64,000 bases of DNA from Vibrio sp. CB1-14 (GCF_040412085.2 NZ_CP115921.1:1054001-1118000); one strand, 5' to 3'; counted from the first letter of the stretch, positions 1 through 8,414 are shown. Notes: generated from the sequence alone by a model not told the origin. A program made the numbers and translations.

Positions 1-69
1 TTTTGTCATTGCTGTTGATTATATGTACAGTTCTATATATCATGCCTTCAAATCAATAATGAGGTCGAA

Positions 70-708
70 ATGAACGAAAGTATCAAAAATGAGCTAGGGA
101 AGTTGCTCGTAAATCAAGAAGCATTACTGGACGTGCTGGCAAAAAGTCACTCCTCGCTGAATGACTACCCTGAGCTCCAAGATTATTTGGCGCGCAAAAA
201 TCCAAATGTGGTTAACTACAACCGAGCACTTCGCGAGGGGCAGTTTACCAAGCAAGAGTTCCTTGATGAAATCGGCGAGCGCCTCAATTGGCTTGCCTAT
301 GAGTTGCAACCACATATCGATATGGATTTCTTAACTGAGCGAGTTGCGTCGCTTGTCGGTGGTGACATTGAGAAAATTAAAGCCCTGACCATCGAAGAAA
401 TCGGCGCTGACTTGTTATCAAAGTTGGTGAACTTATATGGCGGTGCTCTTTATTCTATCCAACAATCCAAACCAAGCTATCCATTTCTCGCAACCAAAGG
501 GCAGGTGGATCATGCGTTTTGGAAGCAGTCCCACCTTGCCTATGATGCTTGGAGTGACGGCTACCAAAGTCACTATAAATTGACAAACTACTGCCAGGAT
601 AAGTTTGATTGTAAGGCGCCACAAAGTTCTGTTCGATTCTTTCGCCAGTTTGGTGACCCTCGTGATATCCCAGAGTGGCGTGAATACGCTGGCTTCGATG
701 ACAATTGA
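70..708 (+). CDS. Uncharacterised soluble protein, 212 aa
   Basis: I do not recognise this family. The ATG is preceded by GAGG at a good distance (ATGAGGTCGAAATG), and the frame is open for 212 codons, so the gene is probably real. The protein is acidic to neutral, with no signal peptide or membrane segment. The first two thirds look mainly helical; the C-terminal third is rich in aromatic residues (Trp, Tyr, Phe) with several Cys (around residues 176 and 182). It stands alone, convergent with the GlxA-type regulator, and no terminator hairpin is obvious in the 68-bp gap. No function is proposed. Confidence 0.7.
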   Translation: MNESIKNELGKLLVNQEALLDVLAKSHSSLNDYPELQDYLARKNPNVVNYNRALREGQFTKQEFLDEIGERLNWLAYELQPHIDMDFLTERVASLVGGDIEKIKALTIEEIGADLLSKLVNLYGGALYSIQQSKPSYPFLATKGQVDHAFWKQSHLAYDAWSDGYQSHYKLTNYCQDKFDCKAPQSSVRFFRQFGDPRDIPEWREYAGFDDN

Positions 709-776
709 GGCCTGGTATTCACATTCTATTGTTGAGTGCAAGGGATATGCGCTTACCCCCTGGTTGAGACCTTCCG

Positions 777-1733
777 TTACCCCCCTTTAAATGTCACTCG
801 CCATTGAGATGGTGAGGCATTAAAACTGCGCGAGAAGTGCTTACGAAACACACTCTCGGAGCCAAAACCCGATAACTCAGCAACGGTAGCGATGCCGTAA
901 TCAGTTGACTCTAATAGCTGTTGGCTAAGTGCCAATCTCCGATTAAGGAGCCATTCTCCAAAAGTGCAGCCATAAGCGGCTTTAAACTGGCGGGTAAAAG
1001 TGCGACGACTCATTGCACAGCGCTCTGCAATGCCATCAAGATCATAACTTTGGGTTAGATTTCTTTCTACGTCACTGATGACATGTCCAAAGCTGGTGAC
1101 TTTGTCAGGCTGCTTAGCGATTGGATTAGGAATGTACTGCTGCTGACCACCGCTTCGAAACGGTGCCGCTACCATTATCCGAGCAAGTTGTGTCGCGACT
1201 TCGCTGCCACAAAGAGTGCGTACAATGTGCAAACAGCAATCGAGCGAGGCGGCGGTGCCCGCAGAAGTGATGATATTGTCTTGTTCGATAAATAGCGGGT
1301 CGCAATCGATAATGACATTAGGAAATCTCTCGATGAACTCCTTCTGGTATCCCCAATGGGTAGTTGCCCGTCGACCGTCCAACAACCCCGATTTAGCCAA
1401 TACGTAGGCACCAAGGCACAGACCAACCACCATAGCTCCCCTTTTATGAGCGGCCTTTAATTTCGAGATGAGCGTATGGCTAGGTTCGGGTAGATGATTT
1501 GGCCAACCTGGGATCACTATAATGTCTGCTAGCTCTAAGTTATCTAGCCCCGCGTTTACCGAGGCTTGAAATCCACTACTAAGAGTTATTTGCTCACTCT
1601 CTTCGCTACAAATGGTTAATTCAAACGCAGCCTGTTGGCCAAGAAACACATCTTGAAAAACAAGACACGGGACGGAGAGATGAAAAGCACTAATATCATT
1701 GAGCGCAACTAGCGCGATTTTATAGGGCTGCAT
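777..1733 (-). CDS. GlxA-family transcriptional regulator (DJ-1/PfpI domain plus AraC HTH)
   Basis: A 318-residue regulator with two domains. Residues 1 to about 185 resemble the DJ-1/PfpI class I glutamine amidotransferase-like fold, with a nucleophile-elbow-like VVGLCLGAYVLA around residues 100-111. Residues about 215-315 are an AraC/XylS double helix-turn-helix, including the typical second helix pattern VAELSGFGSESVFRKHF and the SPSQWR ending. Proteins of this build (GlxA, FtrA, CdhR) usually control catabolism of small nitrogenous compounds. It is transcribed away from the MBL-fold gene, 137 bp apart, so that gene is a plausible target; this is inference from position. The effector is unknown. 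Confidence 0.9.
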   Translation of the reverse strand: MQPYKIALVALNDISAFHLSVPCLVFQDVFLGQQAAFELTICSEESEQITLSSGFQASVNAGLDNLELADIIVIPGWPNHLPEPSHTLISKLKAAHKRGAMVVGLCLGAYVLAKSGLLDGRRATTHWGYQKEFIERFPNVIIDCDPLFIEQDNIITSAGTAASLDCCLHIVRTLCGSEVATQLARIMVAAPFRSGGQQQYIPNPIAKQPDKVTSFGHVISDVERNLTQSYDLDGIAERCAMSRRTFTRQFKAAYGCTFGEWLLNRRLALSQQLLESTDYGIATVAELSGFGSESVFRKHFSRSFNASPSQWRVTFKGG

Positions 1734-1870
1734 AGAACTAAACCGTAAATAGAAGTAAACCTTAATGATGAATTGGTTGGCCTGATTTGAGCGATAGTTG
1801 GCACTAGGGACAGTATTGCACAGTTCTCAACAGCTGCATAATGGACTCATCTTGAGAATCGGAGGTTACT

Positions 1871-2662
1871 ATGAAAATTCATCATCTAAGAAGCGCGACA
1901 TTTGTTATTGAATCGGGCGATCACTTTATTCTTATCGACCCTATGTTGGGTAGCAAAGGGTCCATGCCTCCGTTTTCTGTGTTTCGATTCAAAGCGGAAA
2001 AAAATCCAACGGTAAATCTACCCGCGAATGCTGATGAGCTACTTGCTAAAGTGACTCATGCACTCGTGACGCACAGTCAAACCTTTGGCTTTAAGCCTCT
2101 TCAACATGGCGATCACCTAGATCCTGCTGGTGAAGCTTTTTTGATTGAAAACCGGATTCCAGTTACCACACCAAGCAAAGACAAGGCGTACCTGGAAAAG
2201 TATGGCATGACTGTCGAAAATGTTTTGGAACCGTGGCAACCGACCCCATTTTTGGGCGGACAAATTACTGCGGTACCTGCGCAGCATGGACATGGTTGGA
2301 TTCATAAAGTGATGGCCAACGGTTGTGGTTTCTATATTGAGTTACCTAACGAACCAAGCATCTACATTAGTGGCGATACGGTGCTAACAAACGACGTCAA
2401 TAAGGCACTCACTGAGCTTAAGCCAGACATTACTGTTGTTGCAGCGGGTCAAGCACAGATGGACGTTGGTCAGCCACTCCTTATGCCAACAGATGAGGTC
2501 ATTGAATTTATTAAGCGTTCACCAGGCAAAGTTATCGCTAACCATTTGGAAGCGTTGAATCACTGCCCGGTGGATAGAACAACGCTGAAGCGAACGTTGA
2601 ACGCTCATGGCTTAGTTGACAAAGTATCGGTTCCAGAGGATGGTGAAACATTCGAATTTTAA
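1871..2662 (+). CDS. MBL-fold metal-dependent hydrolase (UlaG-like)
   Basis: A 263-residue cytosolic protein of the metallo-beta-lactamase fold superfamily. The LVTHS segment (around residue 61) and the HGDHLDPAG segment (around 76-84) form a stretched version of the THxHxDHxD metal site. A later His (QHGHGW, near 137) and the ISGDT strand (near 167) supply the other expected ligands, and the C-terminal NHLEALNHC is typical of UlaG-like members. The start has a strong GGAGGT Shine-Dalgarno. It is divergent from a GlxA-type regulator and its end overlaps alkB by 23 nt, so the two are probably co-transcribed. The substrate is not predictable. Confidence 0.85.
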   Translation: MKIHHLRSATFVIESGDHFILIDPMLGSKGSMPPFSVFRFKAEKNPTVNLPANADELLAKVTHALVTHSQTFGFKPLQHGDHLDPAGEAFLIENRIPVTTPSKDKAYLEKYGMTVENVLEPWQPTPFLGGQITAVPAQHGHGWIHKVMANGCGFYIELPNEPSIYISGDTVLTNDVNKALTELKPDITVVAAGQAQMDVGQPLLMPTDEVIEFIKRSPGKVIANHLEALNHCPVDRTTLKRTLNAHGLVDKVSVPEDGETFEF

Positions 2663-3275
2663 GAGCTATATAGTGGGGCTGAGCGTGCTAGAGCATCAAT
2701 ATGAATGGCAGGAGGTTGAAAATGGTCGCCTGCTTTACATTGAAACACTGTTTGACCATGACTCTGCTGAGGCGGTGTTCCATGAGTTACAAAGCGCGCT
2801 AAATTGGCGACAAGATAACATTCGCTTGTTTGGAAAAGTGCACCCGATCCCGAGACTTCAAGCTTGGTATGGGGATGTCAGTTATCGCTATTCTAATTTA
2901 GAGTTAGAGGCTCAGACCTGGTATCCCAAACTCGCTGAGCTAAAGGCGCTGTGTGAACAATACGCGCAACATAGGTTTAATACGGTACTCGCCAATTTGT
3001 ATCGTGACGGCCAGGATTCAAATGGTTGGCATAGTGACAATGAGCCCGAGCTTGGCACCAATCCAGTGATTGCCTCACTTAGCTTTGGTGGTGAGCGGCG
3101 ATTTTTGCTCAAACACAAGTCGACCGGTGAGAAATTGGAGTTCAATCTAGCATCCGGATCACTACTGATAATGGCTGGAGAAACTCAGCATTATTGGCAA
3201 CATACCATTCCGAAGACTAAGCGACCTGTGGCGCCAAGGATAAATTTAACTTTTCGAAAAGTTCTGGTTCCTTAA
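2640..3275 (+). CDS. alkB: Alpha-ketoglutarate-dependent AlkB-type dioxygenase
   Basis: AlkB-family Fe(II)/2-oxoglutarate dioxygenases reverse 1-methyladenine and 3-methylcytosine damage in DNA or RNA by oxidative demethylation. Visible family features are the PRLQAWYGD substrate-lid segment, the iron-binding HSDNE pair, the distal His in QHYWQH, and the 2-oxoglutarate-binding RxNxTFR near the C-terminus. The length (211 aa) fits the short AlkB2/AlkB3-like group rather than E. coli AlkB itself. The ATG at 2640 lies inside the end of the MBL-fold gene, implying translational coupling; an in-frame TTG at 2616 is a less likely start. There is no adjacent ada or other repair gene. Confidence 0.88.
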   Translation: MVKHSNFKSYIVGLSVLEHQYEWQEVENGRLLYIETLFDHDSAEAVFHELQSALNWRQDNIRLFGKVHPIPRLQAWYGDVSYRYSNLELEAQTWYPKLAELKALCEQYAQHRFNTVLANLYRDGQDSNGWHSDNEPELGTNPVIASLSFGGERRFLLKHKSTGEKLEFNLASGSLLIMAGETQHYWQHTIPKTKRPVAPRINLTFRKVLVP

Positions 3276-3280
3276 AACAA

Positions 3281-3306
3281 CAAAAGCTCCCCGTAGGGAG
3301 CTTTTG
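3281..3306. terminator. Bidirectional rho-independent terminator
   Basis: A perfect hairpin, CAAAAGCTCCC-CGTA-GGGAGCTTTTG, lies between the convergent alkB and decarboxylase genes, with A/T-rich flanks on both sides so that it can serve both strands. Confidence 0.8.
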
Positions 3307-3327
3307 ATTAGCTAAATCAGAGTTTGA

Positions 3328-4917
3328 TTATGCTTTTGCAGATGCCGCTTTCTTTGTATTTTTAGCGTAGCTAGGCGTTCTTGCTACAGCACGCTTAGTT
3401 GCTGGCTTCTTCGCAGCTGGCTTTTTCTTCTTTTGCTTTAGACGCTCAGGAAGAATTTGAGTTGCGAACACATCTTCAACGGTTTCAGCACGCTTGATTA
3501 GTTCAGCTTCACCGTCTTTAACTAGCACAGTTGCAGGACGTGGTAGAGAGTTGAACTGGCTCGCTTGAGACTCTGCGTAGTGACCCACATCCATGATAGC
3601 TAGAACGTCTTTTGGCTCTAGAGCTGGCATGCGTGCACCGCTTTCCCAGATTGATGGGATACAGATTGGACCTGCGATTTCAGTTGTCTTCTCAACAAGT
3701 GGTTGAGTCATCTTGCTTGCTGGTAGAACAGGGTTCTTAGACTCTTGAGACTCAACTAGCGTCGCTAGGTAAGTTGATGCGTCAACCATTGTGTAGGTGT
3801 AGTCCATCTCTTGGTCATCTTTCACTACGTATACTGACGTTAGTAGTGTACCGATGTTACCAGCGATGTAACGACCAGGTTCTAGCCATAGTTGTGGGAT
3901 CTCGAAGCCTTCTTTGTTGAATTCTTCTAGCATACCTGCACACACTACTTTCGCGTAATCTTCGATAGTGTTCGGGTTCATCATGTGCTCAGCGCTACGA
4001 CACTCTGGCTCACGCTCACGTGGCCAACCGCCGCCAAGGTCGATTTGGAATGGTTGAACGCCACACTCGCGAGAGATTTCGATAACGTTGCGTGCATACT
4101 CACGGTATAGCGCATCCCAACCTTCAGGTTGCTTAGAGAAGCGGCCTAGGTGAGTGTGGAAGCCGTAGAATTCGAACACATCGATTTCTTTCACGCGGTT
4201 GATGATCTTCTTCGCTTCTTCTTTTAGCAGACCGAATTTGATCCACTTCATCGCGCCGATGAAGTTAGGGAATGGGTATGCATCTGGTTCGAAGTCGTTG
4301 AAGAAATCTTCTGGGATAACTTTCAGACGTACAGCGATGCGTACTTTTTCTTTTGGCTTCACTTCGCGAGCGATACGCTCAACAATCTCGATCTCTTCGT
4401 ACGAGTCTAGGTGGACTGCGTAGCCGTACTCAATCGCTTTGCGGATAGCAAGCTCAGGCTTAACAGTACCGTTTAGTGCGATAGTCTTTGGATCCGCACC
4501 TGCGATGTAAGTTGCTTCAACTTCACCAGGACCGAAACAGTCACCACCCACGCCTTCTTCGTGACAGATAGCACGAACAGCAAAGTTAGTGTTTGATTTG
4601 ATTGCAAACATCACGTTCACAGGCTTTGGCCAGTTTGAACCGAATGCTGCTTTAACGCGACGTAGGTTTCCACGTAGTGTGTCTTCGCTAAGAACGAATA
4701 GCGGGCTACCGTATTGCTCAACCAAGTCAGAAGCTTTACAGCCGCCGATGTATAGGTCGTCGCCTTTTGTTGTTAGCTCGTCAGTTGGCGTTAGGATGTT
4801 TTGTAGACGCTCAGCGTAGTTCTGGTTTGCTTTGTGTTCAGCAAGAAGACGCTGTTGCTCTTCTAATACAGAACTTAGTTGCTTTACTGAGTCTTCTAAA
4901 CGCGCTTGATATTTCAT
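3328..4917 (-). CDS. Fold-III PLP-dependent amino-acid decarboxylase with basic C-terminal tail
   Basis: A 529-residue enzyme of the alanine racemase-like (fold III) decarboxylase family that includes diaminopimelate, carboxynorspermidine and ornithine/arginine decarboxylases. The PLP lysine is K107 in VMFAIKSNTN; other motifs are FYGFHTHLGRF, the glycine-rich DLGGGWP, and LEPGRY. It departs from LysA: HTHLGRF replaces the usual HCHIGS-type motif, and the C-terminal C-E-S-G-D motif is replaced by GPICIPSIWESG followed by DVGHYAES. An N-terminal coiled-coil-like extension (about 45 aa) and a Lys/Ala/Pro-rich tail (from about 492) are extra. The start has a GAGGAA Shine-Dalgarno. It is divergent from EutE-like copy 1. 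The substrate is unknown. Confidence 0.82.
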   Translation of the reverse strand: MKYQARLEDSVKQLSSVLEEQQRLLAEHKANQNYAERLQNILTPTDELTTKGDDLYIGGCKASDLVEQYGSPLFVLSEDTLRGNLRRVKAAFGSNWPKPVNVMFAIKSNTNFAVRAICHEEGVGGDCFGPGEVEATYIAGADPKTIALNGTVKPELAIRKAIEYGYAVHLDSYEEIEIVERIAREVKPKEKVRIAVRLKVIPEDFFNDFEPDAYPFPNFIGAMKWIKFGLLKEEAKKIINRVKEIDVFEFYGFHTHLGRFSKQPEGWDALYREYARNVIEISRECGVQPFQIDLGGGWPREREPECRSAEHMMNPNTIEDYAKVVCAGMLEEFNKEGFEIPQLWLEPGRYIAGNIGTLLTSVYVVKDDQEMDYTYTMVDASTYLATLVESQESKNPVLPASKMTQPLVEKTTEIAGPICIPSIWESGARMPALEPKDVLAIMDVGHYAESQASQFNSLPRPATVLVKDGEAELIKRAETVEDVFATQILPERLKQKKKKPAAKKPATKRAVARTPSYAKNTKKAASAKA

Positions 4918-5491
4918 ATTCGTTCCTCACGAAATCGTTGAAAAGGTATGAACTGATTTGTTGGTATCTAGTGTATTCGGCGGTGGAAAAAACAACACGT
5001 CACCCAGAGTCAAAAAAACTTACACTGGCGTCTAATGTATTGCTGGTTATTGATTTTGCTGCTGAATGAAACGTTAACATTAGATTGCCGTGCTAGGTAA
5101 GTTACTTTGGGGTTACAGATACACTCCAGTATCAAGTAAGTAGCGAGATTTGTCGGTGCTACGCAAGCTCATACGTGGTTTTGTGAGCTTGGTTAACATT
5201 TTGTGAGTAAATGAATTGTGTTTACAACAAGTCAAGTAACGTCGTGGGTAAAAAGTGTCCTTTTTGCTTCTGTTCGTTCAAATATATTGACTCTCAGTGA
5301 CGTTACAACTTGAAGCTGGGTGGCTAATTTATAGTCATTCAATAACGGCAAGCCAAATCACTCCGTTCCGTGATAGAGCAAACATAATCCATCGTTATTA
5401 AACAGTAAGCACAACAAGAGTTCCGTCTTTATAAAGCCTGTCTCTATAAAAATAGTTATACAGACCATTCATTCTTCACGAGGTAATCATT
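4918..5491. promoter_or_regulatory. Divergent control region of decarboxylase and EutE-like copy 1
   Basis: 574 bp without a convincing gene. It contains GTCAAGTAAC at 5231-5240 and TTGACTCTCAGTGACGTTAC at 5287-5306; both recur upstream of the second EutE-like gene. I could not fix a promoter with confidence. The leader of the EutE-like gene ends with TCACGAGGTAATCA, whose GAGGT is the ribosome binding site. Such a long intergenic region suggests several regulator sites or a long 5' leader. Confidence 0.5.
5231..5306. promoter_or_regulatory. Upstream motif pair shared with second EutE-like gene (copy A)
   Basis: GTCAAGTAAC at 5231 and TTGACTCTCAGTGACGT at 5287 occur in the same order, with one or two changes in the longer motif, at 10979 and 11024. 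GTCAA and TTGAC are inverted with respect to each other, as expected for a dyad or paired half-sites. The binding protein is unknown; the nearby BaeR-like regulator is one candidate by position only. Confidence 0.5.
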
Positions 5492-6868
5492 ATGTCTTTT
5501 GATATCAATAAAGCTAAAGGTGTATTCGCAACAGTGGACGCTGCGATTGAAGCAACTCATAAAGCGCAAGTTGAGTTCTACGCAACGTCTACAAAAGAAG
5601 GCCGCGAAGCTATCCTTACTGCTATTCGTGGTGCAGTTCTAGCTAAAGCTGAAGACTTTGCGAAAATGGTTCGTGAAGAAACGAAGCTAGGTCGTGTAGA
5701 AGACAAAATTGCTAAGCACCAGCTAACGGCTGCTAAGACGCCTGGTACTGAAGTTCTAGAAACGAAAGTATGGTCTGGTGATAACGGTATCTCTCTAGAA
5801 GAGCGCGCACCTTACGGTGTTATCGGTGCGGTTACGCCTGTAACTAACCCAACTGAAACTATCGTTAACAACGCTATCTCTATGCTAGCGTCTGGTAACG
5901 CGGTAACGTTCAACGTTCACCCATCTTCAAAAGTAGTGTCTGCGGTAATGATCGACATGATCAACAAAACTATCGTTGAAGCAGGCGGTCCTGAAAACCT
6001 AGTCACTATGGTTAAAGAGCCTACTCTAGAAACGCTTAATGAAATCGCTAAGTCTCCACTTATCAACATGCTTGTTGGTACGGGTGGCCCAGGTCTAGTG
6101 AAAGCAATCCTACAATCTGGTAAGAAAGGTGTAGGCGCTGGCGCTGGTAACCCACCTGTCATCGTTGACGCTTCTGCTAACCTAGACCTAGCTGCGGTTG
6201 GCGTTTACGGCGGTGCATCTTTCGATAACAACCTACTATGTATCGGTGAGAAAGAAGTATTCGTTGAAGATGCAGTCGCTGACGAGTTCCTAGCTAAGCT
6301 AGAAGCAACGGGCGCTTACGTTCTTTCTGCAGTAGAGGCTGAGAAGCTAACTGCACAAATCCTAACTATGGATGAAATCGATGGTGCTAAGCCATGTACT
6401 GCGCAAGAAATTGCTCGCGTATGGCACCCAGTTAAGCAACACGTTGGTCAAGACGCAGGTGAAATCCTTAAGTCTATCGGTGTTGAATCAGAGACTCGTC
6501 TAGCGGTTATGGTTGTTGAGAACGATCACCCACTAGTACACGTAGAGCAAATGATGCCAGTACTTCCAGTTGTTCGTTGTGCGAACATCGACGAAGCTAT
6601 CGAGCGCGCAGTAGCTGCTGAACGTGGTAACAAGCACTCTGCATGTATCTACTCTGGTAACATCGAGAACGTCACTAAGTTCGGTCGTGCTATCAATACA
6701 ACTATCTTCGCTCACAACGGTCCAACACTATCTGGTGTAGGTTACAACGCTGAAGGTACTTCAACGTTTACTATCGCAGGTCCTACAGGTGAAGGTATCA
6801 CAAACGCGTACTCGTTCACTCGTGCACGTCGTTTCGCAATCGCTCAAGGCGGTCTGCGTATTGTTTAA
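5492..6868 (+). CDS. EutE-like CoA-acylating aldehyde dehydrogenase, copy 1
   Basis: A 458-residue enzyme very similar to EutE (acetaldehyde + CoA + NAD to acetyl-CoA) across its whole length. The catalytic Cys is C250 in GASFDNNLLC, and the EutE-type ENAPWGV-like, VTPVTNPTET, AGAGNPPV and final LRIV segments are all present. It begins directly at the catalytic part (MSFDINKAKGVF) and lacks the roughly 35-residue N-terminal extension by which EutE/PduP enter microcompartments; no shell gene is nearby. Codon use (CTA, GGT, CGT, GCT) is that of a strongly expressed gene. Start: GAGGT seven bases before ATG. Aldehyde specificity (acetaldehyde, sulfoacetaldehyde or other) cannot be assigned. Confidence 0.85.
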   Translation: MSFDINKAKGVFATVDAAIEATHKAQVEFYATSTKEGREAILTAIRGAVLAKAEDFAKMVREETKLGRVEDKIAKHQLTAAKTPGTEVLETKVWSGDNGISLEERAPYGVIGAVTPVTNPTETIVNNAISMLASGNAVTFNVHPSSKVVSAVMIDMINKTIVEAGGPENLVTMVKEPTLETLNEIAKSPLINMLVGTGGPGLVKAILQSGKKGVGAGAGNPPVIVDASANLDLAAVGVYGGASFDNNLLCIGEKEVFVEDAVADEFLAKLEATGAYVLSAVEAEKLTAQILTMDEIDGAKPCTAQEIARVWHPVKQHVGQDAGEILKSIGVESETRLAVMVVENDHPLVHVEQMMPVLPVVRCANIDEAIERAVAAERGNKHSACIYSGNIENVTKFGRAINTTIFAHNGPTLSGVGYNAEGTSTFTIAGPTGEGITNAYSFTRARRFAIAQGGLRIV

Positions 6869-6892
6869 TTGGTTGTTTGACTGATTGATGTG

Positions 6893-6927
6893 AAAAAGCC
6901 GAAGCTGTTGCTTCGGCTTTTGCTTTT
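6893..6927 (+). terminator. Rho-independent terminator of EutE-like copy 1
   Basis: AAAAGCCGAAGC-TGTT-GCTTCGGCTTTT followed by GCTTTTTT, 25 bp after the stop codon. Confidence 0.9.
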
Positions 6928-6930
6928 TTA

Positions 6931-7074
6931 AGAGCACCCCCTCTAGCTCCCCCTTATTAAGGGGGAGAACAGCAGGCTCGTTCCTATCGTCACATCACCT
7001 GACTACTATGAGGCGATGCGCAGCGAGCCTGTAAGCTCCTCCCCTTTATAAGGGGAGGCTGGGAGGGGTGCTCT
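6931..7074. repeat. Composite palindromic repeat, about 144 bp
   Basis: The element begins with AGAGCACCCC and ends with its exact complement GGGGTGCTCT. Each arm holds an inner hairpin (CTCCCCCTTATTAAGGGGGAG on the left, CTCCCCTTTATAAGGGGAG on the right) and a further pair CAGGCTCG / CGAGCCTG flanks the centre. The arms match through compensating differences rather than perfect identity. It has no coding capacity. The build is that of a non-autonomous intergenic palindromic element or MITE; other copies would have to be sought elsewhere in the genome. The remaining 200 bp up to 7279 show nothing recognisable. Confidence 0.75.
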
Positions 7075-7279
7075 TCGTCTCTATCGACTCTCAATTTACC
7101 AGTAAAATTCCCAATACCACTCCCGTACAAACCGGGCACATCGTTTACAAAATTGCTCCAAAGCGGCAAAACCACACCCCTACAAACCGTGCTCCCAATC
7201 AGACTTCCCCAAACACCCAATTGAGCTCTATGCCGCTTATGGTTAACTAACCTAAGAACACAAAGTGCAGAGCAACACA

Positions 7280-8026
7280 ATGAAAACAATCCTAATGACC
7301 GGACTCACCGGCACCCTTGCCCCAAAAGTCGCAAAACAGTTTTCTCAGCGAGGCTGGCATGTCGTAGAGTGGAATCATCACCAAGTTGCGCCTGATAGCG
7401 AACAGGACAGCAATACGTTCTGGCAAAGCCAAACGATTGATGCCGTGTGTCACATGGCGATGGGAAGTGAGGAGTGGGCAGCATGGCTTGCCAAGCGCTG
7501 TGCACAGCAAAAAATCCCTTATCTGTTCGTCAGCACCGCTATGGTGTTTGATGCTGAAGTGGATGGTCCTTATGGCATCTTCAATGAGCGCAATACAAAA
7601 GATGACTACGGTCTATATAAAGTGCGCTGTGAAGATGCGATTTGGCGGATGAATCCAGATGCTATGATTGCGCGAATTGGTTGGCAAATCCATGATGAAG
7701 CCGTTGGCAATAATATGCTCACACACCTTGAAAGGCAGCAGCGAGAAGATGGTTTAATTAGCGCTAGCCAAAGTTGGTATCCAGCTACGTCTCACATGGA
7801 CGACACAGCCATGGGCTTTTTGCAGCTTATCGAAAGAAACGAGCCTGGTCTTTACCACCTTGATAGCAACGCCAATGACCGCTTGAGTTTCTATCAGTTG
7901 GTGTGCTTGCTGAAAGAACACTACAAAACGGAGTGGAAGGTAGTTGCGAATGATGCCTATCACCATGATCAGCGCTTACGAGATGAGCGTATTGCGTTGC
8001 CGCCACTGAGCGCGCGTTTTGGTTAA
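7280..8026 (+). CDS. SDR-extended/RmlD-like sugar-nucleotide reductase family protein
   Basis: A 248-residue Rossmann-fold protein. The N-terminal MTGLTGTLAP is a variant of the TGxxGxxG dinucleotide-binding turn. FVSTAMVFDAEVDGPYGIFNE and the YGLYKVRCED motif (YxxxK catalytic pair) match the dTDP-4-dehydrorhamnose reductase/NAD-dependent epimerase group. It is shorter than RmlD (about 290 aa), and there are no sugar-nucleotide or polysaccharide genes next to it, so the substrate is open. The ATG at 7280 is preferred to the GTG at 7265 because the Rossmann strand starts immediately after it. It sits alone between the palindromic repeat and a doubtful small gene. Confidence 0.78.
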   Translation: MKTILMTGLTGTLAPKVAKQFSQRGWHVVEWNHHQVAPDSEQDSNTFWQSQTIDAVCHMAMGSEEWAAWLAKRCAQQKIPYLFVSTAMVFDAEVDGPYGIFNERNTKDDYGLYKVRCEDAIWRMNPDAMIARIGWQIHDEAVGNNMLTHLERQQREDGLISASQSWYPATSHMDDTAMGFLQLIERNEPGLYHLDSNANDRLSFYQLVCLLKEHYKTEWKVVANDAYHHDQRLRDERIALPPLSARFG

Positions 8027-8049
8027 GCAGACTGAATTTTTGTATTAGC

Positions 8050-8077
8050 GATTTGAATATTGATAAGTATTCAAATC
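8050..8077. repeat. Perfect 10-bp inverted repeat upstream of small ORF
   Basis: GATTTGAATA-TTGATAAG-TATTCAAATC, ending one base before a possible GTG start at 8078. It has no T-tract, so it is a poor terminator. It may be an operator or an mRNA hairpin affecting translation of the downstream ORF or 3' stability of the upstream gene. Confidence 0.55.
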
Positions 8078-8371
8078 GTGATCAAAGATAAAGATCCTCA
8101 GCGCAATACTGGAATATATTACGCTCATCATCGCCTGAGAATCCCTATCTTGAAAACCAACAATGCCCTACATCAGCCGCACATTCAGCAGCATTTAAAG
8201 GACACCACCAAGTACATTAACGGTTTTTTGAAATCGAATGGGGGTGGTGCTACTGCCACCTTGGGTAGCCAAAACGACATTAAGATTAAGAATGAGCAAG
8301 GGGTGGTGGTGAAAACCTATCAAGGTGAACAGATAGCGCACAAAAAGCCGGGTGTGGATACATACGCCTGA
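8078..8371 (+). CDS. Doubtful hypothetical protein, 97 aa
   Basis: An open frame fills the 388-bp space between two genes. The start could be TTG 8060 (inside the hairpin loop) or GTG 8078; neither has a convincing Shine-Dalgarno. The translated product is basic with many His near the N-terminus and a glycine-rich middle (SNGGGATATLGS), with no signal peptide or membrane segment. I do not recognise it. It may be a real small gene or chance. Confidence 0.35.
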   Translation: MIKDKDPQRNTGIYYAHHRLRIPILKTNNALHQPHIQQHLKDTTKYINGFLKSNGGGATATLGSQNDIKIKNEQGVVVKTYQGEQIAHKKPGVDTYA

Positions 8372-8414
8372 GAAGCGACTGCATCCGTTAGTTGGACTAC
8401 GTATGGCGCGAATA

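Noticed and set aside
1..69. LexA-like CTGT...ACAG pattern upstream of the first gene
   Set aside because: The spacing between half-sites is 11 rather than 8, so it does not fit a LexA box.
433..741. 102-codon minus-strand frame
   Set aside because: Antisense to the first gene, with composition typical of a shadow frame.
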